A stretch of 64,000 bases of DNA from Oxyruncus cristatus. Lineage: Eukaryota; Chordata; Aves; Passeriformes; Cotingidae. The position numbers were made by a program, and so were the translations under genes. Location of the stretch: assembly GCA_013399855.1 (NCBI GenBank), contig VXAY01002887.1, forward strand, positions 193,981-257,980. The letters are read 5' to 3'. The notes beneath the pieces were generated by a model. That model made no database searches, was not told the origin of the DNA, and saw only the letters and a program-made list of their open reading frames with translations. Below, piece after piece: positions 13,501 to 28,500 of this stretch. The first letter of the stretch is position 1. Each line of letters begins with the position of its first letter.

Positions 13501-16500
13501 AAGTTACAGTTGGGACAGGCTTGCCTTTCATAGGGATTTTAAGACGGAAATTGCTACCTTCTTTAGCTATATAGCACAAATCAGGTAGATCTCTTAAGTC
13601 AAGTTCAGGTGCCACTGTAAAAAAATAAAGGAAACCAGTTATTCAAGAATGCATAAACTTTGTGATAAAATTAAGATCTGATTTAAAGGTGTCTGATATG
13701 TATGTATGCATAGCAATGACACTATGTATAAAATAAATATAATTTGTGTAAGTGAAGCATTGAAATAATGATCTTGCTTCTCACCAACATCATCTCTTGC
13801 TACAATTGTGAGCTCTGATGGAGTTCCATATCCAGCATCATTTTGGGCTCTCACTCTGAAAGTGTATTCCTGTCCTTCTTTTAGATCTCTCATTGAAAAA
13901 TGGAGGTTCTTTCCCCGCATGACTTCTTGCCATTTATCTTCACCAATCAGGACCTCAACAACATATGCAACAATACGGCTTCCACCATCACTGATAGGTT
14001 TTTTCCATACCAAATTGCATGATGATTTTGTTACAGCTGAAGCTTTTAGATCCACAACTGGCCCAGGTGTTTCTAGAAGGAAGAAAATCATACTAAGTGT
14101 CCAGTCAAGCTAAAAATAAATATTATTTGAATGAAAAAATGAATAAAAAAATAGGTGAAGTGGACCAATTTTTCCTACCAGAAGCTTTAACAGCATCACG
14201 AGTTTCACAGGGATCACCAATACCATATTCATTTTCAGCAAAAACTCTGAAGAAGTAAGATTTGCCTTCTTCTAAGTTAGTTATCCTGTAGCTTGTCTTT
14301 GGACATTCTGTTGTTACTGTGGACCATGATTTTCTTTCTGCATCACGTTTTTCAACAACGTAATTTTTGATTGGACTGCCCCCATCTATTAGAGGAGGTT
14401 CCCATGTAATGTAGGCAGAATCCTTAGATGCTTCCTTTACAATCAGGTTAACTGGAGGGCCTGGAGTATCTGCATAAACACAAGACCACCATGTTTGATA
14501 TAGTAATGAAATTCTAAAAAATCAGTTAAAAAGTCAACAAATATAATATAATGGGGAAATCCCTGAGACTTACCAAGTACTTTTACAACAATGGTGTACT
14601 CCTTTTTGCCACAGCTGTTCTCTAGACTGAGGACATATTTTCCAGCATCATATTTATTTACATTTTCACAACGCAGGAAGGTATCAAAATCAGTCGATTT
14701 GATATCTAATCCTTGTCTATCTCTTAGGTTGGCACCCACTTTAGACCATGTAATTTTTGGAGGTGGACGTCCTCTTACTGGCACATAAAGTCTCATTGTG
14801 ACTCCAGCACGCAATACAAGGACTTTCCTTAGTTCTGCATCAAGTTCTCCTTCAGGTGGAACTGTGTGTTTAACAAGAAAAACATGTAATTAAAGCATCA
14901 TCTTTAAGGATATGACCAAAGTTACTGTTACAGAAAGTCCCTCTTTACTGACATTTCACTAGATTAACCAACGTCTCATGCCTGTGATGATGTTAATAAG
15001 TGTCCTGACTCCTCTTTGAAGGTAATTTGCAAACTTGGCATTTTTTTGCACTGATTTCACTTTCTTTTTTCTGCCTTTTCCACCATTTTTGTTAGAAAGT
15101 CTCCTAATTTTTTTAGAACTCAAAGGAGTTTCAAAGCCTCCTGGACTCTACTGCTTTTCTTGAACTAAGACAGTTCTGTGAAGCAATGCTTCAATGCTTT
15201 GGTACACACAGCAAAATGCATACAAAATCCAGCATGGCTTTTAAGGAGTAAATGTCATACAATCAAATTCTGTATCACACAGCTGCCTAGAATAGTAATC
15301 TTTGGAAGACATGAAGATGACTGAAAGTTTTAAGAATAGAAAAGAGATCTGAAAAGTCTAATTTTAGGATTAGAGAAAGATATCTTGATGAACCCAAATA
15401 GGAGGCAGAAGGCTATAAAGCATACAAATAAAAACCCCAGACACTAGCCAAACTCTACTCTGTTCCTAACTGCCCTGTTCTCTTAAAAAATAAACTGCTT
15501 TTAGACCACATTTTTTTAGCAATAACGTTCCAAATTAATCCGCGCCAGTGATCTGTGACAAATTCTGTCTTTGGAACTCAACCCATGAATTAAAGTAAAA
15601 GTCAACTAGGAAATTGGTTTTCAGTGAACATACTTAAAATGTCTTTGGCAGTGTGTTTATCAGGAACATCACTTGGGTCACTGTATCCAATCTTATTGAC
15701 AGCATAAACACGGAACTGGTACTCTGTATCTTCCATCAGTCCTGTTACCACAAATTGTGTAGCCTGTAGGTTCTTCGGTACATTGCATCTGACCCAGTTG
15801 TCCGTGTCAGCTCTTTTTGATTCCACTAGATAACCAATAATAGGGCTTCCTCCATCATATGCTGGTTTGCTCCATGACAGGCTTATTGAATTACGAGTAG
15901 TATCAACCACTTTCGGGAAAGCAGGTGGGCCAGGAGGATCTGAGAATTAAAATAGCGTAAAGTTATTGTACCAAATGCTGTATGATAGTATTTGGAAATA
16001 ATAATGGAAAATATCTGAGACTTTAACTTACATTGAGGATCACGAGCATACACTGCTTTAGACGGTGTGCTGGGCTTGCCAGGTCCAGCTTTATTCAATG
16101 CTATCACCCGGTACTCATATTCTGTTCCTTCTTGGAGTCCAGTAGCTTTAACAGTTCTTTCAATGACAGGCTTTCTGTTTACCTTTGTCCAGTTAAGAGC
16201 CTTAGTTTCACGCTTCTCGAGGATATAACCAGTTATCGGGGATCCACCATCATCAGCTGGTGGCTTCCAGCTAACAGTCATAAAGTCTTTTGTTACATTG
16301 CTAATTACTGGTGGATCACAAGGTCCGGGTACATCTGTGGAGATTTATTTGAAAAAAACATTCACATTCGTAAGTGCACACAAAAAAACAGTGACTAATG
16401 AAACTATCCCACAAAGCACTTACCATATGGATTCTTAGCAACTGCTGGTTCAGTCAAGATAGGGTCTCCAACACCATATTTGTTTTCAGCACATATGCGG

Positions 16501-19500
16501 AACTGGTACTCGTGTCCCTCTATTAATTTCTCCACTGTGCAGCTTGTAATGGGTACGTTGGCACTGACCTGGGCCCAGTTCGGTCTGCTTGTTTCACGCT
16601 TGTCTACAATGTAGTTAGTAATTTCTGAACCTCCATCTTCCAGAGGAGGCTCCCAAGAAAGCATTGCACGATCTGCATACATATGTTTGATTTTGACGGA
16701 GGCTGGTGGACCAGGCTTATCTAGAACAATTAACAACACATTGTTTCAGCTCCATCTCTTGCTATATAATTTAATCCTAAAAGTATTTGTTAATAGACAG
16801 TCTTTAGCTTACCAAGTACTTTAAGCCTAATGGTTGCTGACTTTGATCCACTTGCATTTTCAGCAGTAATAGTGTAGTCTCCTGTTTGCTTCCTGTTAAC
16901 ACTGAACAACTCGACTGTAGCAAGATTTCTCTTAGTCGTGATCTTAACACCTTCAGATGGCTTTAAAACTTCTCCTTCTTTCTTCCAGGTGATTGCTGGC
17001 ATCGGCTTGCCATATACATTTGCCTCCAGACGCACATTAGTTCCAGCTTTTACTGTAAGCTGTGATTGCATAGACAGATCCAACTCTATCCTGGGAGGAA
17101 CTGAAAGGAAACAGTCCAAGGGTTAATCAATGTAGTAAGAGATAAACATGTCATTCTTGACATGAGATTTAGTTCGACATGCACAGACTCTTATCAGAGT
17201 TATCAAATGCTTTTACATTCCTTACCATTTTCTGGATGAATCGTCACCGGATCAGAAGGTTCTGAAGGTGGGCTGATGTTAACTGCTGTCTTGGCAATTG
17301 CTCTAAATTGATATTGAGCATTTTCTTCCAAACCAGTAGCAGTGTACTCTTCTTGGGGTATTTGATGTGGAGTTGTATTGCACCGAACCCACTTATCACC
17401 AGGTAATTTGCAAGCTTCCACAAAGTAGCCAATTAGTTTGCTACCCCCATCATGCTTTGGTCTTGTCCATACCAGTGATGCAGTACTCTTAGTGACATCA
17501 ATAACTTCAGGTTTTCCAGGGGGATCTAAGGCAAATGAAAACATTTTGTAGTGTTATTTTTCAAAAAAAGAGCTAACATATTAAAAAATTGCTTTAATAA
17601 TGCTGGATCCTATTTACTGCATACCCCCACACAGTGCACTCACAGTAAAGTCATAGTAAGCATGAAAATATAAATAAAATGGAAAACTGAAGATCATAAA
17701 GAGTGGCAGATACACCAAAAATGATCAGAAAAACAGTAGTTTGTATTGGTATGTTTGCTTACCAACTGGTGCTCTTGCTGTGACAAACTCAGTTGGTTTA
17801 CTCGGTTTACTTGCCCCAGCTCTGTTCAATGCATAAATTCTGAAAGTATACTCAAGACCTTCGATGAGCCCCACACAAGGGTATTCTGTGGAGCGCACAG
17901 CTGTGTCATTAGCTTTCACCCACAGCAGACTGTTCCTTTCCTTGCGCTCAATGAGATAACCAGTAATTGGACTGCCTCCATCACTATCTGGCTTATCCCA
18001 AGCAACAAAAATGCAGTCCTTATTGACTTTGGTAATTCGTGCATTCTTTGGTTCACTAGGAACATCTAGAAAGAAATACAAAGATATATATCAATTTTAT
18101 GCTTTCTTACTAGAAAGATTTAATAGAGAAAGGCTGCTAACAAAATCTGGCATACCAAATGGGAACCTTGCAATCATCTTGCCAGAAGCAAGTGGCTCAG
18201 AAATCCCAAAACGATTTTCAGCACGAACGCGGAACATATATTCTTCTCCAGGAATAAGTTTTCCAATTCTGCAGGTTGTCTTTGTGACAGAAGATAAAGC
18301 TGTTACCCAGTCTCCGCGGCTTACATCACATTTCTCAACTACATAGTTTGTAATGTTACTGCCACCGTCTTCAAGAGGTATATGCCATGCAAGAGTGCAA
18401 GCATCAGCATCAATTTCAGAAATATCAAATGGAGGCTGTGGTGGACCTGGTTTATCTGCACAAAAAAAAGCAGATTAAGAAAAAAGGGATGAAAGAAAAT
18501 GGCAACCACTGGAATATACTAAAACTAGCTTTGTATAAGGCTGAATTGAAAAACAATCAAATGGAACATACCCATGACTATCACTCTGATTTTCTGACTA
18601 TCAGTACCAGAGCTATTCTCTGCAGTAAGAGTGTAAAAATCAGAATCTTTTCTAGTCACATCCTTAATGATAAGAACAGAAGACTTTTCTGCTTTATGCA
18701 CAGCAAGGCGACTGGATGTAACCACATCTTGATCTCCTTTCAACCATTTACAGACTGGTTGAGGTTTCCCATATACATGAGCTTCAATTCTCAGTTTCTT
18801 TCCAGCTTTAATGTGAACGTGATCAGGCATCAAAATCTTAGGTGGGACTGTAAAAGAAAAAAGAAATCAGACACATAAATTCAATTTCTGTGATATATTA
18901 GTTTACTTTTCGTTATTTTTTCATTTTAAATATCTCTGCTTCTCTCTCAAGAGGATTCACCAATAGGAATGAACAGATATTTTTTAATTTAGGTTCCACT
19001 TATGGACAACTGCGTTTTCTGCAGGGGAAATATCTATTCCAGTCTTACTTTTACATCCTTGTACAGTTTACAAGAGAATATTTACGAGTTTGTATTGCCT
19101 TCACACACACATTTATGTAGATATTTGTGCACTATTACTGCTTGAAATGTAATTCCTCTTTATAGCTGGAACTTGTTGCTCACTTACTGCTGCCTTTCTA
19201 CAAGACAAACATGAAGGAGAAGAAAAGAAACACCGAGGTTCTGAACTCAACCCACTTGCACAGTCAATCTTTTTGTACCTTTAAATTATTCTTCTCCTAC
19301 TTCTTTTGCACAAAAGCTTTCAAGTTTCTTCCAAAAGAAATATGACAGCTTGTTTGGTGTAGTTTTCTTTCCTTCCATTGTCTAGTTTTCATTCTCCTTT
19401 TCCTGTATTTCTGTCTTTCTCTTCCCATGTCACAATGCCCTTACCCCTATGTCTCCTGTACCTCAGGGACCCTGCCACTTTAAATAGGCCAACCTGTCCT

Positions 19501-22500
19501 CCCTGCCTTTTGCTTTATGTTCCCAATCAACTTCACAACATAAGCAACTTGCTTTCTCTTATATTAAAACAGGTCTTCAAGTTCATCAAAGGTGTTTATT
19601 ATTTCTCCCTAATTCCTACTTTCTGGTTCCAACTGAAACCATACATGAAAAATTATTTAATAATTCTTGATTAGTGGTCAAGTCTCATTCTTTCTGAGCT
19701 GTCAAAATATTCATAACAGTAAACCTTCATCATCCAGATAACTTCATAAAGCATATGTCCTTCCGTGAGTCAAAGAACTATAATTCTTCCTCATTTTATT
19801 ACTGGAGCAGTATATTGCAACATAGGTAGTATTTAAATTGATACTTACTGAGTTGTTCTTTAATTTCAAATGCTCCTTCAGCTTGTATTGGCAAACTTAC
19901 TCCTACAGCATTTCTAGCTGCCACTCTGAAGTTGTACTTCTTTCCCTCCTTCAGACCAGCTACAACAATGGAGAGATCTTTGACAACTGAATATTCTGTC
20001 CAGCGATCCGCTGGTTGATCATCTTCTTTGTAGCTAACAATGTACCCATCAATTTTAGAGCCTCCATCACGTAGCGGTGGCAGCCAGCCTAAAGTAGCAC
20101 TGTTCTTTGTAATTTCAGTAACTTCAAGTTTCCTTGGTGGGTCAGGTTCACCTTTCAGGGCAAAAAAAAAAGAAACACATTAAACACTGAATTTCCAAGA
20201 TTTTCTGACTCTTGAATATTTGTTGAATTATTGGATGCTAGCCATGGTAATTCAACAAGGACAATATAGAAAAGAGCAAAATTCTTAATAATTGCAAAGG
20301 TACTATATTCATAGATCACATTATTTTAAAGGAACTGACACAGAAATGTTTGTGTTTATCATTGAGGAGTTAGTAGCACTGTCCAGTTTAGAAACACTGG
20401 CTTTCAAGAAACACAAAATCCTTTTAAAGTTAGCAAAAAAACCATAAAATGTACATAAAGGCATACTCACTTAGAGGATCTGTTGCTAGAACTGGTTTTG
20501 GTATGTCACTTGGAACACCTGCCCCATATTCATTTACTGCCGTCACTCTAAAATAATATTCATTTCCAGGCACAAGGTTTGCTATTTGGAAACTAGTTTT
20601 CTTTAGTTCTGCAGTGACTGTTGCCCAGGTCTTCCTGTCAGCCTCACGTTTCTGCAGGATGTAATGAGTGACTGGGCTACCCCCATCATTCTCTGGAGGT
20701 GCCCATGAAAGATGGCATGACATCTTGGTGACATCTGAAACCTTGAAGTCTGACACAGGTCCAGGAGTATCTATAAAGAAATTTCAATTTATGTTAGCCT
20801 TTTTGTCTTGAATAAATTAAAATTAAAGGGGGCTAACAAAGATCTATATGGGGGGAATTAGTGTTAGCTGATACAGTTATGCTCAAAAACCGTAGGATCT
20901 GGGGATCATAAATATTCCTGCAATGAACATTCAATATAGTCATAAAATTGTCTAGAGATATTTGTCTCATTACTTACCCAGGACTCTGACATTCACAAAT
21001 ACAGCCTTTTCTCCAGCTGCATTAACAAGTGTCAACGAATATTTGCCTGAGTCGTCACGTGTTGAATCAGGAATGACACAGAAGGCCATAGTGTCAACCA
21101 GATCAACTTGTCCTTTTCTGATGACATTATCAACACCCATTCTCCTCCAGGTGACTTTTGGTGCTGGGCGGCCCCTAACGATGGCAAAAAGTCTAATAGG
21201 GCATCCTGCCCTGACTGTGACTAGCTTTCTCATGCTTGCATCCAACTCAATCTCAGGAGGTTCTGAAAGACAAAATTAAAGAAATAAAATGCAAAGTTTA
21301 GCATGTGAAATAAAGTAAACCTAAAGCAAATAAAGGTCAGTTGTAAACCCTGATAAAGTGGATGGGAAAACTCACCAAGAATTTCTTTGGGAGACACAGC
21401 TTCTTTCAGTTCAGCTGGCCGGCCAAGGCCAACTTGGTTTTGGGCAGAAACTCTGAACTCATATAATTGCTTCTCATCCAGGCTGGTGGCTGTAAATTCT
21501 GTGTGAATAACCTGGGCAGCAACATTACATCGTTTCCATCCTGCTTCAGGATCAGCACCCTCAACTTTTGGTCTAATTTCCACAACATATCCAATAATTG
21601 GAGCACCACCATCATACACTGGTTTTCCCCAGCCAAGGGTTATGGAAGTCTTTGTGCTATCAACCACTCTCAAGTTTGTGGGAGGACCAGGTGGTTCTGA
21701 AAGACAGAAAAAATTACAGATAAGAACACAGTTGTACAATTTAGTCATCTGTCATGTTACATTATAAAAACATATAAAAATTAAATGGTATTATACCTAT
21801 CGGGTCTTTGGCTATTACAGGTCTTGATGGCAAGCTTGGTTCTCCAAGTCCAACTTCATTTTCGGCACTGACGCGGAACTGATATTCATGACCAGGGAAG
21901 AGATTAGTAACCTTCTTGCGTCTCTCTGGGATTGCAGTCTTAGTAACAGGAACCCATCTTAGTGATCGTTTCTCCTTCTTCTCTAAAATGTATCCTGTAA
22001 TTGATTTGCCACCATCATACTCTGGTGGATTCCAAACTACAGTCATCTCTTCTTTGCTAACTCTTGTGACATCTGGAGGGTCGGGGCGTCCAGGTCTATC
22101 ATATTTTGTTTTTGCAATAATTGGATGTGTTTCTGTTGGTGGACCAGTGCCCATTTTATTCTCTGCACGCACTCTGAATATGTATTCATTGCCTTCAATT
22201 AGGCGTGTGACTTTTGCGTAGTTTGTTAGGACAGATGAAGAGAATGTAGACCAAACCATACGCTTGCTTTCACATTTTTCCAGGATGTAGTTCTGTATTT
22301 CACAACCACCATCATCTTCTGGAGGGTCCCAAGTAACAGTACACCTATCACTTGAAATGTCAGTGACTTTTAAGTTTCTTACAGGACCAGGTTTATCCAA
22401 GACGATAACAGTAGCATACGCCACGAAGCTACCAGCTGTGTTAGTTGCAGTAATCACATATTTCCCACCATCACTACGCCTTGATTTTGTGAGAACAAAC

Positions 22501-25500
22501 TTTGATGTGTCAGAAGTTGTTTCAATACTGACTCTTGGAGATCTGGTGAGATCTGTGGCATCTTTGTCTTTTGTCCATACAACTTCAGGCTGTGGTTTTC
22601 CTCTGACTCCAGCCTCAATTCTAATTGTGTCACCTGCTTTCACAGTCAGAACCCCACTTAACTTCAAGTCTAGCACTGGTTTCTGCAGATCTTCCTTCAC
22701 AACAACTTCAGCTGTTTTTACCCAGCCACTTTCACCAGCCTCATTCTTGGTTTGAACTCGGAATTGGTAAATCTTATTTTCCACACATTTATCTACCATG
22801 TAGTGTGTTTCCTTAATGCTGCCTTTGTGAACCCTTTCCCATTCATCTGACTCTTTCAGTTTTCTCTCAACATGATAACTTAAGTTGGGACTTCCACCAT
22901 CATAATCTGGTCTTCTCCATTTCAGATATACAAATGTCTTCCCTTTCTCTGCAATGTGAAGATTTTCTGGCTCTCCAGGCTTGTCAATGGGATTGATGGC
23001 AAGGATGGGAGTCTTGGTCTCAATGCAAGGACCTGGACCTATTTTGTTTTCTGCACAAACTCTGAAGAAGTATTCACGGTTCTCTACAAGATTTGCCTTT
23101 ACTAATCGTTTAGTGATATCAGAGGAGACAATGGACCATCCCCTTTGATTTGGTTGACGGTACTCTACTATGTAATTTGTAATTTCAGAGCCACCATTAT
23201 CCACTGGACTCTCCCAAGCAATCATACAAGAGTCTTTGGTGACGTAGCTTATTTTCAGGTTCTGACATGGTCCAGGTCTGTCAAGTACATTAACAATAGC
23301 AAAAGCTTGAGCCTGTCCACAGCTGTTCTTAGCAGCTATTATATATTTGCCATGATCAGATCTTTTGGCTTCTTTCACTTGCAGTTCAACATTCGGTAGA
23401 TCATGGAGTATTTCAACATGCTTTTCTTGGACTAGTACTTTGCCATCTTTAGACCACGTTATTTCAGGATCTGGCCTGCCTTTTACCTTACCAGTAATGC
23501 GTATTGTTTGACCTACTCGGACAGTAATTAAATCTCGACAGGTCACATCTAGGCTTATTTCTGGAGGAGAAAGGATATCCTTTGCAAGTACAGTTTCTGC
23601 CAGTTCTCTTGGTTCTCCCTCTCCCACAATATTGACAGCTTTTATTCGGAACTTATACTCATTTCCTTCTATTAATCCAGGTACTCTAAAAGCACACTGT
23701 CTAATGAGTTCATCCTTATTAATTCTATTCCACTGTGTAGTTCCAGTTTTCTGACATTCCACAATGTATCCCAGAATTGGGCTGCCACCATCTTTGAGCG
23801 GCTTTGTCCACACAAGATCAGCTGTTTCTTTAGTTTTGTCTTTTAATTTTGGATTTATAGGTGGTCCAGGAGGAGTGATTGGACGTGATGCTTTTATGGG
23901 ATCAGAGCTTGGAGATGGTTTGCTTAAACCCACCATGTTTTCTGCAAAAACTCTGAATTCATATGTGTTGCCTTCAAAAAGACCAGTGACTCTGTATTTC
24001 ATATCAAGTATAGGTGTCTTATTGACACGCACCCATTTACCAGATGCTTCCCGACGTTCAAGTATATAACCAGTTATTGGAGTTCCACCATCTGATTTTG
24101 GTAGGGTCCAAGACACTGTTGCAGCATTTTCTGTAATATCATAAACAGTTGGCTTACCAGGTGGGGATGGTGGATCAAACATATATTTAGCAACTGTTGG
24201 TTCTGAATCAAGGGGTGCACCAATGCCTATCTTATTCTCTGCACGAACACGGAAAATATATTCACAGCCTTTCTGCAGTCGTGGAACCTTAATTTTTGTG
24301 TGACTGGTTCCAGAGCTAACCACTCCCCAAGTTTCTTTCTTTGATTGACGCTTCTCAACAATATAATTAATTATAGGACTCCCACCATCATCCTTAGGAG
24401 GGCGCCAAGAAATAACCATGTATTCTGGTGTTACTTCAAGAATATTAATAGGACCAGTTGGTGGGCCAGGAACATCCAAAACTGTAAGGTGCAGAGCCAC
24501 AGTTTTGCTGCCAGCTGCATTAGATACTGTGAGTAGATATTCTCCTGTATCTTTTCTTACACAGTCTTTGATAGTAAGCACGGTTGAATAATTGTCAGTC
24601 TCAATCTTGTATTTGCCATCTGGCTTAATTTCGGTGTCATCAGTAACCCATTTTGCAGTGGGAACTGGCACACCTCTCATAATTGCTGGAAGTCGCACTG
24701 TGGTGCCAGCTTTAACAACAAGACCTTCAATTAACTTCACATCGAGTTCCACAGATGGAGGTACTGAAATGAGAGAAAAATAGAAATTACCTTTTCAGGG
24801 GAAATGCTTAAAGAAAGACAGAAAGAACAACTGAAACAACATGAAACCCCAAAAATTACCTAGTTTTTCTTGGCATTCTATTGGTATAGTTGTATCGGGA
24901 AGGCTGAGACCAACAATATTCTGAGCTTTCACACGGAATTTGTATATTTTTCCTTTTTGTAGGCCTGTAACAACACAGTCTAGCATAGGGACTGTCTGGA
25001 ACTTTGTCCATTCATCTGCACCATCTTCTTGATATTCCACCAAATATCCAGTTATCTCAGCACCACCATCACGGTCTGGTCGATTCCAAGCAAGGGAGAC
25101 TTCAGTCTTGTCAACATCTACATGATGCAGATTCTTTGGTGGTCCTGGAGGATCTTTTAAAATAAAAACCCAAAATGGTTACTAGGATGAAAAAATCTAT
25201 AGTATCAGTGGATCATGTTAACATTCATACCAACAGGACAATCTCAAAATTGCCAATAACAATATTAAAAAACCAAATTGTGTAACTTAAAACCACTTAC
25301 GCAGTGGATCTATAGCTTTAATAGGCTTGAGTGTTTCCACATAAGGACCTCTACCATACTGATTCTCAGCTGCAACTCGGAATTGATACTGAGTGCCTTC
25401 CATCAGATATTTAGCCATATGACTGCGTTTCTTGGAGGATGATGAGATGGCAACCCACTGTGCAGAAGCTACATCTTTCCTTTCCACCACATAGTTGGTA

Positions 25501-28500
25501 ATGACAGAGCCACCATCATCTTCTGGTTCCACCCAAGTGAGATAGCAAGAGTCGCTTCTAACATCACTCACGTTCAGATTTCTGGGTGGACCAGGCTTAT
25601 CTAAAATGGATAAAAATGAAATCCATTATTTGTTTGATAACCAAAGCATTTCTTAAAAATCTTAGTAAATTTCAAGATAAATTAATATATTTAATGTAAT
25701 TTTTAGTCCTTTTTCTACCGTGTATTTTTATAAAACTTTGTTAATTGATATTTTCCAGAAATTCCTTTATTTCCTAATCTCTAATTGTAGAATAAGAAGG
25801 TGTGGTATAAAAGGAACATCAAAAAGATTACCTAAGACCACGACTTTTACTGAAACAGTCTTTGAACCAGCTGGATTTTCAACTGTCAGGGAGTAAATTC
25901 CACCATCTTCATGGACTGTGTTACGAATTTCAAGCTTACTACCAACTCCTGTAACCTCAATATCAGCTTTGGGTGAGACTTCACGATCTTCTTTCTTCCA
26001 AGTAACTTTTGGGAATGGAACACCTTTAATAACAGCACTAAGTCGCAGGGTATCTCCAGCTTTTACGTGCTGTTCTCGGGCCATATTAGCATCAAGTATC
26101 AACTCAGGAGGTTCTGGAATCAAAAAGGTAAGTTTTTAAAAAATGAGCAAAAAAAAAAATATTCTTAGGTAAACTTATCTGATTTTATTAAACTCACCGA
26201 GCCTGTCCTTTACTTCTACTGGATCACGAACGTAGGCTGGATCAGATTCACCTGCCGCATTGACTGCCTTGACCCTGAACTTATAGGTCGAACCCTCAGT
26301 AAGACCAGTGACTTTGTATTTTGTTTCAGGACAAGAATCTGCTGTAAGATTAGCCTTTTTCCATTCTTCATCTCCAACTTTCTGATACTCTATTAGGTAG
26401 CCAATTATCTTGCCATTTCCATCATGGCGTGGTGGTTGCCAAGACAAGTCAACTGAATTTTTAGTTTTATCTACTGCTTCTGGATTAACAGGTGGACTTG
26501 GTTTTGCTGTTAAAAAAGAAAAAAAAAAAAAGAAATGGGAGAAAAAAAGAAACTATTAAAATCCTTTTCTAACTGAAATTAAGAGTGTATTAAAATTTCA
26601 ATGAGAAATGAAATTTGATACTTTACCGATTGGATCTCTAGCGAAAATTGGCTTTGATGGTGGACTAGGATCACCGACACCAATTTCATTTTCTGCTGAA
26701 ACACGGAATTCATATTCACAGCCTTCAAGGAGGTCAGGTACTTTGAACTTTGTACCAGGGAAAATCGGGTCTTTGGTAACTCTGACCCATCTTGTAGCCA
26801 TTGTTTCCTTCTTTTCTACAATATAGTTTGTTATTGGCTTGCCTCCATCATACGGTTTGTTCCAAACCACTACTGCAGAGTCTTTGGTAACATCCTTAAT
26901 GATTGGTTGCTCGGGTGCATCAGGAACACCTGGGGTGGAGAAAAAAAAAAAGAGTGTATAAGCATAATAAACAGAATAAAGATAAGAGCACTAAAGAGCA
27001 TTAAAGTAAGATTGCAAATGAGAAACATACGGAAACGGTCCTTGGCTTTCATCTCATCAGAGATGAGAGGATCACTTATGCCATAAAGATTTTCAGCATA
27101 AATTCGAATTTGATATTCTCTTCCTTCAAGCAGCTTAGGAACTTTGCATGTTGTCTTCACTGTGGCAGATGTAACTGGCATCCACAGGTCTTTGTGTGTA
27201 TCCTTCTTCTCAATAATGTAATTTGTGATTTCACTGCCTCCGTCATCTAATGGAGGTTTCCAGGAAACTACCATATGATCTTTATACACTTCATCAAATA
27301 TCACTGGGCCTACTGGAGGTGATGGACGATCTGTTTAAGAAAAAATAAAGCATACCCATGCTTTTGTATGAACTTCACATAACAACATAGATTAAACAGT
27401 GTCAATACAGCAAATAGAGTATAAAATGAGAAACCTGACATCACAGTTCTAATAAGGAATCAAGACCTCAGGACTATTCCTCTCTAATACATGTTTGACT
27501 CACTGGACTTAATTCCTTAATGCTTATAAGGTATTTGGTGATTAACATTTTCTACAGTGTTGACATTCTCTAAATGCATGTAGAGACATTAAATTATTCA
27601 TGATGAATAAACCAATCCAGATTTAACTATGTACTTGAAATTATTAAGTAGCTTTTCAGTATAATTGAGAATGCAGTAAATCAAATTATTGTAATAAAGA
27701 ACACATTTCAATACCTACATTTTATATAATTCAATTAAATCATTAACAAAATCACAGACAATACTGTTGTTCAGTGAAACCTACCAACAACATTCACTTG
27801 ACAAAATCCTTTTCTTGATCCTGTGCTGTTCTCCACCGTCACACAATATTTGCCTGTGTCTTCACGGACAGATTTTAGTATCCCCAAGCAAAGAGTTGTA
27901 GGAGTTGTCTTGATCTTTATACGGTCATCTTCTTTCAGAACAATATCATCCTTTAGCCAAGTAACCTTTGGTGCAGGCTTGCCTGAGTAACGTCCAGTCA
28001 GGCTGAAAGCTTCACCAACTCGAACAATAAGCTTGTCTCTAAAGTCAAGGTCAAGTGTGGGAGGAGCTGAAAGACAATATTGAAAAACATGATGCCCAAA
28101 AATGTCAGCAATAGTAATAAGGAAAAGTAAGGAATCAATAAATGTGAACACTGTTTTGGAAAGAAATATGAAAAAGTTACGTACCAATTTCATCCTTGCA
28201 CGTGATTGGTTTAGTGCAAAATGATGGCTTGCCTTGCCCCACAATATTGCAAGCACTCACACGATACTCATAGGTGTCACCCTCTTTCAAGCCTTCTACA
28301 GTGTATTTCCTATCGAGCATTTTCTCCTTTGTAACTTTGTGGAATTTGTCTTTTCCAATGAGACGGCTCTCTAGAACATACATGGTGATATCTGAGCCTC
28401 CATTGTATTTTGGAGGGTTCCAAGTTAGTGTAACAGAGTTCTTGGTAACTGCTTTTACTTCCAGGTCTTCTGGACGGTCAGGAACAGCTGTGAATAAACA

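Larger units (their letters stand above)
10251..14861 (-). repeat. TTN: C-zone super-repeat 2 (11 domains)
   Basis: Exons 93-101 plus the first Fn3 of exon 102. Two Ig domains share an exon with the following Fn3 (96 and 100), and one Fn3 is split (97-98). Confidence 0.9.
15634..21262 (-). repeat. TTN: C-zone super-repeat 1 (11 domains)
   Basis: Exons 82-92, one domain each: Ig, Fn, Fn, Ig, Fn, Fn, Fn, Ig, Fn, Fn, Fn. The C-zone repeat is known to match the 43-nm thick-filament repeat where myosin-binding protein C sits. Confidence 0.9.
23572..26113 (-). repeat. TTN: D-zone super-repeat 5 (7 domains)
   Basis: Ig (exon 77), Fn3 (78), Fn3 (79), then Ig-Fn-Fn-Fn inside the long exon 80. Its 3' edge lies inside the exon, near the SPPEISLD Ig start. 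Confidence 0.85.

Noticed and set aside
19378..19674. Possible small plus-strand gene in intron 84/85
   Set aside because: Pyrimidine-rich intron sequence gives a Ser/Leu/Pro-rich ORF with no recognisable domain; it is more likely splicing-related or neutral.
27771..28256. Possible signal peptide or membrane segment upstream of the exon 73 Ig
   Set aside because: The hydrophobic stretch is translated intron plus acceptor tract; the true exon begins at the AG before PPTLDLDF.
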